A DNA stretch of 11,691 nucleotides from Anaerolineae bacterium (GTDB lineage: Bacteria; Chloroflexota; Anaerolineae; Promineifilales; Promineifilaceae), in contig JACSSI010000077.1 in assembly GCA_014879345.1 (NCBI GenBank), positions 1 to 11,691 on the forward strand, written 5' to 3'. The notes under the pieces are model-generated. The model was given only the letters and a program-made list of their open reading frames with translations, had not been told where the DNA came from and did not search any database. This document shows positions 1 through 6,562 of the stretch, one piece after another. Both the position numbers and the translations under genes were made by a program. Numbering within the stretch: position 1 is the first letter of the stretch; each line of letters begins with the position of its first letter.

Positions 1-2501
1 GCATTGGCAACGGCTCCGGCCGTTGGTACCAGGCCAATCTCGCCCACACCCTTCGCGCCATACGGCCCATACGGGTCTGGCACTTCCACGCCGATAATCT
101 CCATTTCTGGCGTTTCTTTGGCGCGTAAAATACCCATTTTGCGCAAACGAGTCGATTTAGGACGGCCGTTTTCCATTTCAATCTGTTCGCTAATAGCATA
201 TCCCAGCCCCATGTGGAGCGAGCCTTCCAACTGCCCCTCAAACAAAGTCGGGTTGAAAATCTTGCCTGCATCATGAGCGGCCGTAATCTTCTCCACCTGA
301 CCGTCCTCATCCAAAACCACCAACTGGGTAGCATAGCTGTACGAATAATGCGTATACACCTTCTCCACCATCGCGCCCGGTTTCGTCGTCCAATCCACCA
401 CCCATTCGCCACGATAAGAGTTCCCCACCAAATCAGCCAACGAGTGCGTCTCCAAATCTTTCTTGAGCTGCTTACAGGCATCAATCAACGCATTACCCAC
501 CAACGACGTGGCGCGGGATGCTGTCGTCATGCCCGCCTCCTGCCCTGCCGATGTGTCAATGCGCACCTCCATCAAGCTCGGATCAATGCCCGTTTCTGTG
601 CAGACCACTTGGGTGGCAATGGTATTCACGCCCTGGCCCATCTCCGTCCAGCCATGATCAATGATCACTTTATCGGCCGCCGCAATGGTAACCTGAGCCG
701 AGGAGGCATCGGGCATGCCATTGCCAATGCCGGTATTCTTAATGCCACAAGCAATGCCCGCATATTTGGCCGCGTAAAACGCATCTTTCACCGCCAACAA
801 GGTCTCTCTTACACCAGCCCCGCCTTCAATGACTTGATTGGTCGCCGTCATGTCGCCGTTTTGCAGCGCATTGTCGTAGCGGAACTGCCAGCGGTCGAAG
901 CCACCTTGTTCGCACAGATCGTCTAGCAAACTTTCCAGGCCAAACGCCGCCTGATTGACACCAAAACCGCGCATGGCCCCGCAAGGCACGTTGTTGGTGT
1001 ACACGGCAATCGCTTCTACATCTGTCACTGGCACATTGTAAGCACCCGTCGCATGTCCCGCAGAACGCTCCAGCACTTTCATGCCGACTGAGGCATAAGC
1101 ACCCGTATCGCCCAGGAATTTCACCTTGATAAAGGTCAACTTGCCGTTGGCATCACAGCCAATTTCATAATCCATCCAGATGGGATGGCGCTTGGGGTGC
1201 ATCATGATAGATTCGTCACGGTTCAGCCGTACTTTTACCGGCATGCCCAATAAATAAGCCATGACTGCGGCATGACCCTGCACTGTCAAATCTTCTTTGC
1301 CGCCAAAGCCGCCGCCATTGGGAACCATAATGATGCGTACCTTTTCCAGAGGCAAACCTAGCAGCTTGGCAACTTGTTCCCGCTCTTCATAAACCCCTTG
1401 CATTTGTGACAGCATTTCTACGCCATCTTCAACGGGATAGGCGATGGATGATTCTGTTTCCATGTAGCCATGCTCAATCCATTGCGTCTCAAACTCGCTG
1501 CGGGCAATAAAGGCAGATTTGACCCGTGCTTCATCTACATTGCCGCGATGGGTAAAGCTGCGCGATAGTTTATTGCCGTCTTCATGAATTAAGGGGGCGT
1601 CTGGCTCCAATGCTTTGTGCATATCGATAAGCGGTTCCAGCACGTCATAGTCTACTTTAACGAGTGCCGCTGCTTTCCGGGCAATCGCTTCTGATTCTGC
1701 TACGACACCTGCCAATACATCACCGATGTAGCGCGTTATCTCTCCCTCAGCAATCATGAGGGGCCAATCCTGTTTGATATGACCAATGGTGCGATCTCCG
1801 GGTACGTCAACGGCCGTTATCACCCGCATTACCCCCGCCACTTTTTCCGCCTCACTGGTATCAATCTTCAGCACCTTCGCCCGGGGATGATCGCTAAAGC
1901 GCAAAGCACCGTATACCATACCGTCCAGCTTGATGTCATCGACATAGTTGTGGAAGCCCAATACCAAATCCTGCGCTTTGTACTTGGGCAGACGAGTGCC
2001 GACGGGGCCTTTGCCATTGCCCACGGGTTCCGGAATCTCTTCTTCTTTACGGATCGCTTCAGCGGCATACTGCACGGCATCGATAATCTTTTTGTAGCCG
2101 GTGCAGCGGCATAGATGCGGGGTCAATGCTTTTTGGATGTCGGCGCGGCTGGGTGTAGGGTTGTTATTGATGAGCGCATTGGACTGCATGACAATGCCGG
2201 GAATGCAGAAACCGCACTGGACGCCGCCTTTTTCTACAAAGGCATTGGCGTACACCTTCTGCCGGTACTCACCCAGGCCATCGGTGGTGGTGACGATGCC
2301 ATCAGCCACTTTGTCCATCTTCGTCACGCAAGAAAGCACAGCCTTGCCATTTAAATCGACGGCACAGCAGCCACAAGCTGCCTGCGGCGCACAGCCATCT
2401 TTGGGGGTGGTGATGCCTTCCACGTCACGCAAATAAGTCAGGAGTGGGAGTTCAGGATCGCCATTGTATTCTTTTGTCTGCCCATTTAGGAAAAATTTCA
2501 T
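1..2501 (-). CDS. Molybdenum hydroxylase, xanthine dehydrogenase-like (2Fe-2S + molybdopterin domains), partial at 3' end
   Basis: The frame is open for 833 codons and runs off the window edge. The start is ATG at 2501-2499, preceded by GGAGGA with a 5-base spacer. Residues 1-75 form a plant-type [2Fe-2S] domain (C37, C43, C46, C58) and residues 85-150 the second [2Fe-2S] domain (C96-GF-C99, C131-R-C133). A molybdopterin domain follows from about 170. There is no FAD domain, as in Desulfovibrio gigas aldehyde oxidoreductase (about 907 aa), so only some tens of residues are missing. Aligned from memory with bovine xanthine oxidase, Q368, E403 (GGGFGGKE), R479, R511 (RGFG) and E821 (GVGE) match Q767, E802, R880, R912 and the base E1261. 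E802 and R880 hold the purine, which favours hypoxanthine/xanthine oxidation over aldehydes. A separate FAD subunit may lie outside the window. Selenium-dependent members share this layout, but the sequence does not show selenium use. The family is certain; the substrate is inferred. Confidence 0.9.
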   Translation of the reverse strand, partial: MKFFLNGQTKEYNGDPELPLLTYLRDVEGITTPKDGCAPQAACGCCAVDLNGKAVLSCVTKMDKVADGIVTTTDGLGEYRQKVYANAFVEKGGVQCGFCIPGIVMQSNALINNNPTPSRADIQKALTPHLCRCTGYKKIIDAVQYAAEAIRKEEEIPEPVGNGKGPVGTRLPKYKAQDLVLGFHNYVDDIKLDGMVYGALRFSDHPRAKVLKIDTSEAEKVAGVMRVITAVDVPGDRTIGHIKQDWPLMIAEGEITRYIGDVLAGVVAESEAIARKAAALVKVDYDVLEPLIDMHKALEPDAPLIHEDGNKLSRSFTHRGNVDEARVKSAFIARSEFETQWIEHGYMETESSIAYPVEDGVEMLSQMQGVYEEREQVAKLLGLPLEKVRIIMVPNGGGFGGKEDLTVQGHAAVMAYLLGMPVKVRLNRDESIMMHPKRHPIWMDYEIGCDANGKLTFIKVKFLGDTGAYASVGMKVLERSAGHATGAYNVPVTDVEAIAVYTNNVPCGAMRGFGVNQAAFGLESLLDDLCEQGGFDRWQFRYDNALQNGDMTATNQVIEGGAGVRETLLAVKDAFYAAKYAGIACGIKNTGIGNGMPDASSAQVTIAAADKVIIDHGWTEMGQGVNTIATQVVCTETGIDPSLMEVRIDTSAGQEAGMTTASRATSLVGNALIDACKQLKKDLETHSLADLVGNSYRGEWVVDWTTKPGAMVEKVYTHYSYSYATQLVVLDEDGQVEKITAAHDAGKIFNPTLFEGQLEGSLHMGLGYAISEQIEMENGRPKSTRLRKMGILRAKETPEMEIIGVEVPDPYGPYGAKGVGEIGLVPTAGAVAN

Positions 2502-2569
2502 GATAGTCCTCCAATAATTGAAGGCCCCGGATAGTGGCTGACAAACGAATGAAGGTGGGGCGTTTTTTT

Positions 2570-2646
2570 AGTGAACAGTGTACAGTGTACAGTGAGCAGT
2601 AAAACCCGTTGCCTTACTGTACACTGTATACTGTTTACTGTTTACT
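2570..2646. repeat. Hairpin of tandem 7-base units upstream of the molybdenum hydroxylase gene
   Basis: Arms 2570-2602 and 2614-2646 (33 bases each, 27 complementary) enclose an 11-base loop. Each arm is a run of degenerate heptamers of the AGTGTAC type: the left reads AGTGAAC, AGTGTAC, AGTGTAC, AGTGAGC, AGTAA, and the reverse complement of the right reads AGTAAAC, AGTAAAC, AGTATAC, AGTGTAC, AGTAA. Several mismatches would be G-U pairs in plus-strand RNA. It lies in the 277-base gap between the AI-2E gene and the hydroxylase gene, inside the likely leader of the latter. No gene is visible in this gap. Confidence 0.85.
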
Positions 2647-2778
2647 GGTTCATCCGTTTCGCCTGTGCGCCAGCCTGATGAGTCCACTTGTTCGGCGTGA
2701 CTATCAACGTTGTTGTTTGGGGAATTTATGATAACACAGTGGGATGAGATGGAAAATGGGAAACGGCCGTTTCCTCCA

Positions 2779-3837
2779 TCATCCCTCGCTTTCCTTTTCT
2801 TTTTCCTGCTTGTCGTCTGCTATAACCAAAACTGCCAGCCAGCGCGTGTCTGGATAGCTTTGCAAAATCATAACAGTGAGAACCGTGAGTGGAGCTGCCA
2901 ACAGGACGCCTAAAAAGCTAAAAACCCAGCCCCAGAAAAACAAAGCGAAAAAGGTGAGTGCCGGTGAAAGGCTAATATCATCAGCAATAATTTTAGGCGC
3001 CACGACTTGCTCAATAATTTGGTTAATAATCAAATAACCAAGAGAAATCGCCACAGCCATCGGAAGGCCAAATTGGGCAAAGGCCAGCACCACGGCTGGA
3101 ATCGCGGCAATAACCAGGCCGAAATAAGGAATAAAGCTCATAAAAATCGCCAACACCGCCCACAACAGGGCATAATCCACGCCAGCGATTGAGAGCATAA
3201 TTAACACACCAATCCCCGTGATCGTATTTACTTTAATCCGCGCCACAAAATAGTTGATTAAACTATCACGGAAATCATTCACTTTGGGCAGTAATTCATT
3301 GGTTTCACCTAAACCACGTTTCAAGCGTGCCGGATATTTAGACGATTCGGCAATGATGAAAACGAGTAGGACGATGACAATTAAAGCCACCACAACAAGC
3401 GAAACGGCCGTTCCCAGCGCACGCTTGGCAATATCCGCAAGCAAAGAAACCGCCCCATTTCCCACACTCTGTACCTGTTCTGCATCCAACACGCCAGATA
3501 CCTTATCCGCGATAGTGGCAATTTCAGCTTGCATATTGGCCGTATACTCTGGCAGTGTCTGCAACAGCACACTAAACGATGACACCACCAGCCAAGCCAA
3601 ACCGACAAATATACCCAGCAGCAGCAAAATCATAACCAGCAGCGCCAAACCCGAGCCTAACCCTTTGCGTTGCAGCCATTGGTAAAGTGGCACACAAAGC
3701 AGCGCCAAAAAACCGGCCATAATTGCAGGACTCACCACATCGGCAAACATCTTTAGCCCTGCGATGATGACAACCACACCTGCGCCAAGCATTAATAAGC
3801 GCATAATCGAAGATGAATTTTTCATAGTTTGAAGCAT
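2779..3837 (-). CDS. AI-2E family transporter (formerly UPF0118/DUF20)
   Basis: A 352-residue integral membrane protein. Hydrophobic segments lie near residues 13-28, 35-55, 63-88, 143-163, 205-256 (two spans), 258-278 and 293-327. A soluble stretch at 95-140 separates the third and fourth segments, as is usual for the family. Family signatures are the FIPYFG stretch at 235-240, followed by IAAIPA, and the C-terminal VAPKI (279-283), where the family typically reads xxPKI. Members include exporters of the AI-2 signal (TqsA) and sodium/proton antiporters, so the substrate cannot be named. The start chosen is ATG at 3837, with AAAGG 8 bases upstream. The frame can be extended to a TTG at 3918, but that codon has no ribosome binding site. 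The C-terminus is a charged Lys/Glu tail. It shares its strand with the hydroxylase gene, but a 277-base gap makes co-transcription uncertain, and no functional link to nucleobase metabolism is evident. Confidence 0.88.
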   Translation of the reverse strand: MLQTMKNSSSIMRLLMLGAGVVVIIAGLKMFADVVSPAIMAGFLALLCVPLYQWLQRKGLGSGLALLVMILLLLGIFVGLAWLVVSSFSVLLQTLPEYTANMQAEIATIADKVSGVLDAEQVQSVGNGAVSLLADIAKRALGTAVSLVVVALIVIVLLVFIIAESSKYPARLKRGLGETNELLPKVNDFRDSLINYFVARIKVNTITGIGVLIMLSIAGVDYALLWAVLAIFMSFIPYFGLVIAAIPAVVLAFAQFGLPMAVAISLGYLIINQIIEQVVAPKIIADDISLSPALTFFALFFWGWVFSFLGVLLAAPLTVLTVMILQSYPDTRWLAVLVIADDKQEKEKESEG

Positions 3838-3960
3838 AGCGGATACCTTTTCTAAATTCCGAGAATTTGATGAGAAGCGTTCAGTTCCTCTGGTGACTTT
3901 TGAAGTGTTAAGTGCCAAATAGCGAAATTTCAGTGGTAAAAAACCTCAAAAGTCCAAAGG

Positions 3961-3988
3961 TTGCCCACGATAGATGTTATAGCATAAT
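3961..3988 (+). promoter_or_regulatory. Candidate sigma70-like promoter (upstream option)
   Basis: TTGCCC at 3961-3966 and CATAAT at 3983-3988 are separated by 16 bases. They match the -35 and -10 consensus at 4/6 and 5/6 positions. A near-palindromic 18-mer begins two bases after the -10 box, which would suit an operator. This is a pattern match only. Confidence 0.3.
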
Positions 3989-3989
3989 G

Positions 3990-4007
3990 ACTGTAGATAT
4001 CCACAGT
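3990..4007. promoter_or_regulatory. Near-perfect 18-bp palindrome, possible operator
   Basis: The sequence ACTGTAGATATCCACAGT is a dyad with 8 of 9 base pairs matching and a GATATC core. It lies in the divergent control region, directly after one candidate promoter and 61 bases before the other. The size and symmetry suit a dimeric regulator, but no known family consensus was recognised. Confidence 0.35.
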
Positions 4008-4068
4008 AAAAAAAACTTTCAGCATGGTATCCTAATTGAAGGAAACTAAATCGTACAAAAATTCACAA

Positions 4069-4096
4069 TTGCCTGTCAGCAAAATCTAAGGATAAT
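4069..4096 (+). promoter_or_regulatory. Candidate sigma70-like promoter (downstream option)
   Basis: TTGCCT at 4069-4074 and GATAAT at 4091-4096 are 16 bases apart, matching the -35 and -10 consensus at 4/6 and 5/6 positions. Use of this promoter would give a leader of roughly 95 bases before the GTG start at 4200. It is a pattern match only, as strong as the upstream option. Confidence 0.33.
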
Positions 4097-4199
4097 AGGC
4101 GTCAAGAAAGAGAAGACATTCCCTGGATATGGCATCCTGAATAAACCGATTACGGCTTATCTGTTTCCATATCCCCACAGTTACCAAACGAGGCATCAC

Positions 4200-5408
4200 G
4201 TGCGTAAATCGAAATTCAATCGGGAAACATTTGATCGACTGATTGATGCCCTCATGCCTGTTTTCGCCGCACTGCTGGCTTTTGCCATAGGTGGTGTCAT
4301 TCTGGCGCTGCAAGGCGTCAACCCCCTTGAAGCCTATAAAGCGATGCTCGTTGGCGCCTTTGGCAGCAAAAATGGGTTGGCCGACACGTTCGTCAAAGCA
4401 ACCCCCTTACTGCTTGTGGGACTTGGTATCGCCATTGCTTTTCGCGGCGGTGTTATCAACATCGGTGCAGAAGGGCAGCTTATCATGGGCGCGTTGTTTA
4501 CAACCTGGGTTGGCTTGCAGCTTGGCGAACAGTTACCGGGGGCGGTAGTCATCATGATTAGTTTGTTGGCGGGGGCGTTTATGGGCGGCGTTTGGGGTGC
4601 TATTCCCGGTTACCTCAAAGCGCAGCTTAATGTCAACGAAATCCTCAGCACTATTATGCTTAACCAAATTGCCATCCAGTTTGCTTATTATCTGCTGCGC
4701 GGCCCGATGATTGATCCGGCTGAACTGGCAGCAGGTACCAATATTCCCCATTCCGCTCGTCTGCCCAAATCTATCGACATGCCTCGCTTCACTGATGTGG
4801 CACGCATGATGGGTGTTGACCAAACGGCGAAGGATTTGGGTATTCAGGGCTATTTGGGTGAGCTTTATGGGGTTTTAACTGAACCGAGCCGGCTGCATAC
4901 TGGTTTTATCTTTGCTGTGATTATGGCGATTCTCGTTTATATCTTTTTGTGGCGTACCACTATTGGTTTCCGCATTCGGGCGGTGGGCTTGAATCGACAT
5001 GCGTCACGGTATGCTGGTATGAATGTGAAACGCACGATTATCCTCTCAATGACGTTGAGCGGCGCGTTTGCCGGGTTGGCTGGTGCTGTCGAGATTTTGG
5101 GACTGCACCATCGCATGTTTGAGCCAACGGCCGTTTCCGCTGGTTACGGTTTTACGGGCATTGTGGCGGCGCTGTTCGGCAAGCTGCACCCATTGGGTAT
5201 CATTCCCTCCTCTATCATATTTGGCGGTCTGCTCGTGGGTGGTGACAAGATGCAGCGTGCCATGCAAGTGCCACAAGTGATGATAACGGCCGTTCTCGGC
5301 CTCATCATCCTCTTCGTCGTCAGCACCGACTACATCGTGCGCAAACGCCAGGCCAAACGCATCAAACCTGTTGCCAGCGACGAAACAACCCAAGCGGAGA
5401 GCGCATGA
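4200..5408 (+). CDS. Nucleoside-type ABC transporter permease 1 (NupP/YufP-like, BPD_transp_2 family)
   Basis: 402 residues, starting at GTG with GAGG six bases upstream. It is one of two membrane subunits of an importer that works with a BMP-type lipoprotein. Hydrophobic spans lie near 16-38, 66-84, 92-108, 113-137, 147-167, 233-250, 279-300, 314-345 and 357-376. The NIGAEGQ motif at 87-93 is typical of the NupP branch. The cytoplasmic EAA-like loop that docks on the ATPase is at 256-278 (GFRIRAVGLNRHA). A polar stretch of about 65 residues at 168-232 is probably an external loop and looks long for the family; many relatives are nearer 350 residues. The C-terminus is a basic then acidic tail. 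It is the first gene of the operon and is followed by permease 2 after a 114-base gap. Substrate class (nucleoside or nucleobase) is inferred from family and neighbours. Confidence 0.92.
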   Translation: MRKSKFNRETFDRLIDALMPVFAALLAFAIGGVILALQGVNPLEAYKAMLVGAFGSKNGLADTFVKATPLLLVGLGIAIAFRGGVINIGAEGQLIMGALFTTWVGLQLGEQLPGAVVIMISLLAGAFMGGVWGAIPGYLKAQLNVNEILSTIMLNQIAIQFAYYLLRGPMIDPAELAAGTNIPHSARLPKSIDMPRFTDVARMMGVDQTAKDLGIQGYLGELYGVLTEPSRLHTGFIFAVIMAILVYIFLWRTTIGFRIRAVGLNRHASRYAGMNVKRTIILSMTLSGAFAGLAGAVEILGLHHRMFEPTAVSAGYGFTGIVAALFGKLHPLGIIPSSIIFGGLLVGGDKMQRAMQVPQVMITAVLGLIILFVVSTDYIVRKRQAKRIKPVASDETTQAESA

Positions 5409-5427
5409 ATATCTTTACTTATTCATA

Positions 5428-5495
5428 CGTAGTGCGTAGTGCGTATTGCGTAGAATCGTCTAATATGCACTACGCATTACGCACTATACACTACG
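5428..5495. repeat. Hairpin of tandem 7-base units between the two permease genes
   Basis: Arms 5428-5453 and 5470-5495 (26 bases, 23 complementary) enclose a 16-base loop. The left arm reads CGTAGTG, CGTAGTG, CGTATTG, CGTAG. The reverse complement of the right arm reads CGTAGTG, TATAGTG, CGTAATG, CGTAG. It ends 14 bases before the ribosome binding site of permease 2. There is no T-run after it, so it is not a classical terminator. The architecture equals that of the hairpin at 2570-2646, but the unit sequence differs. Confidence 0.87.
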
Positions 5496-5522
5496 CCTCT
5501 AATCAAAAAGGGGAGGTCAATC

Positions 5523-6470
5523 ATGGGTGAACTAACCGCCATGGCAATCATCATCGGCATCATCCACTCTGGTATACGCCTAGCCACACCCTACCTGTTT
5601 GCCGCCCTGGGTGAAACCATCTCCCAACGTTCTGGTGTACTCAACCTGGGCACAGAGGGCATCATGCTCATGGGCGCTTTCTTTGGTTTCTACGTCACCT
5701 TTGTCACCGGCAACCCGTGGCTGGGCGTGACAGCCGCCGCCTTTATCGGTGTACTCATGGGGCTGTTCATGGCTGTTGTCAGCGTCACCTTCCAGGCAGA
5801 ACAAGGCATCAGCGGCATTGGCCTTTCCCTGTTTGGCCTGGGCGTTTCCAGCATGTTGTTCAAAACCATGCTGGGTACAGTTGAAGGTGTGAAAGGGTTT
5901 AGTGAACTGCAATTTTGTATCACAGGCACATTTTGTCTTGCCAATATCCCGGTGATAGGTGACATCTTCTTTAACCACAGCATCCTCACCTACGCTGCGT
6001 TCCTGCTTGTACCCATCGTCACTTATGTGCTGAACAAAACTACCTGGGGCTTAAAAGTTCGAGCCGTCGGTCAAAACCCGGAAGCGGCCGATTCGTTGGG
6101 TGTGAGTGTTAACAAAATGCGCTATGCGGCCGTGATGCTGGGTTCTGCATTGGCGGGTATCGCCGGTGCGTCCCTATCCATTTCTTTGCTCGGCATTTTT
6201 CAAGAAAACATGACAAATGGCATCGGCTATATCGCCGTCGCCCTGGTTTATTTTGGTGGCTGGGCGCCCTTGGGCGTCATGCTGGGAGCGCTGTTATTCA
6301 GTTCTGTCAACGCGCTTCAGCTTTGGGTACAGGTACTGAGCCTACCCATTCCTTCTGATGTAGCCGTCATGTTACCTTATTTATTGACCATCGTAGCGCT
6401 GGCAATCCCATTCCGGCGCTCGTTGCAACCTGCTGCGCTCACTAAGCCGTATGAGCGGGGCGAAAATTAA
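5523..6470 (+). CDS. Nucleoside-type ABC transporter permease 2 (NupQ/YufQ-like, BPD_transp_2 family)
   Basis: 315 residues, the usual length for the NupQ branch. The ATG at 5523 is preceded by a strong GGGGAGG with a six-base spacer. The NLGTEG motif at 41-46, after the first membrane span, marks the branch. The ATPase-docking loop is at 176-198 (GLKVRAVGQNPEAA). Hydrophobic spans lie near 8-30, 46-62, 65-90, 98-115, 152-172, 200-222, 234-262 and 280-297. It should pair with permease 1 as a heterodimer forming the import channel for the ligand delivered by the BMP lipoprotein. The gap of 114 bases from permease 1 holds only the heptamer hairpin. Nothing in the protein looks broken. The family is secure; the transported compound is inferred. 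Confidence 0.93.
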   Translation: MGELTAMAIIIGIIHSGIRLATPYLFAALGETISQRSGVLNLGTEGIMLMGAFFGFYVTFVTGNPWLGVTAAAFIGVLMGLFMAVVSVTFQAEQGISGIGLSLFGLGVSSMLFKTMLGTVEGVKGFSELQFCITGTFCLANIPVIGDIFFNHSILTYAAFLLVPIVTYVLNKTTWGLKVRAVGQNPEAADSLGVSVNKMRYAAVMLGSALAGIAGASLSISLLGIFQENMTNGIGYIAVALVYFGGWAPLGVMLGALLFSSVNALQLWVQVLSLPIPSDVAVMLPYLLTIVALAIPFRRSLQPAALTKPYERGEN

Positions 6471-6472
6471 TT

Positions 6473-6535
6473 AGATAGTCATGTAGTCTAGGAGTCACAT
6501 AGTCAAATAGTCAGAACGCCGTGACTATCAGACTA
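6473..6535. repeat. Tandem 8-base units ending in AGTC plus inverted copy, upstream of the lipoprotein gene
   Basis: Five consecutive octamers at 6473-6512 read AGATAGTC, ATGTAGTC, TAGGAGTC, ACATAGTC, AAATAGTC. The segment 6523-6535 (GACTATCAGACTA) is inverted and pairs with 6500-6512 over 13 bases with two mismatches, leaving a 10-base loop. It starts just after the stop of permease 2 and ends 15 bases before the GGAGAG of the lipoprotein gene. Confidence 0.8.
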
Positions 6536-6562
6536 ATCGACCAAATAAAAGGAGAGAGAATT

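Larger units (their letters stand above)
3838..4199. other. Divergent intergenic control region
   Basis: 362 bases between the AI-2E gene (minus) and the transporter operon (plus). No convincing gene is present. The stretch is AT-rich and holds two candidate sigma70-like promoters, a near-palindromic 18-mer and the ribosome binding site of permease 1 (GAGG, 4190-4193). No purine riboswitch core was found. Confidence 0.6.

Noticed and set aside
213..926. Plus-strand open frame of 237 codons
   Set aside because: It lies entirely opposite the molybdenum hydroxylase, whose minus-strand frame has cofactor motifs along its length; the plus-strand peptide shows no family features.
2524..2569. GCCCC/GGGGC stem followed by a run of T
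   Set aside because: Only five pairs with a 28-base loop, and no plus-strand gene ends here, so a terminator is not supported.
2570..2646. CRISPR-like array
   Set aside because: The units are contiguous 7-mers without spacers and form a hairpin; no cas gene is present.
2710..2913. Plus-strand open frame of 67 codons
   Set aside because: It overlaps the conserved C-terminus of the AI-2E protein, lacks a ribosome binding site and has no recognisable motif.
3838..3918. N-terminal extension of the AI-2E protein to a TTG start
   Set aside because: The TTG has no ribosome binding site, while the ATG at 3837 has AAAGG at a suitable distance and gives a normal length.
4097..4199. Purine riboswitch in the operon leader
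   Set aside because: No conserved junction sequences or matching three-stem layout could be found.
6521..6562. Upstream GTG start for the lipoprotein
   Set aside because: It falls in the repeat region and would place 14 residues before a clear lipoprotein signal; the ATG at 6563 has its own ribosome binding site.
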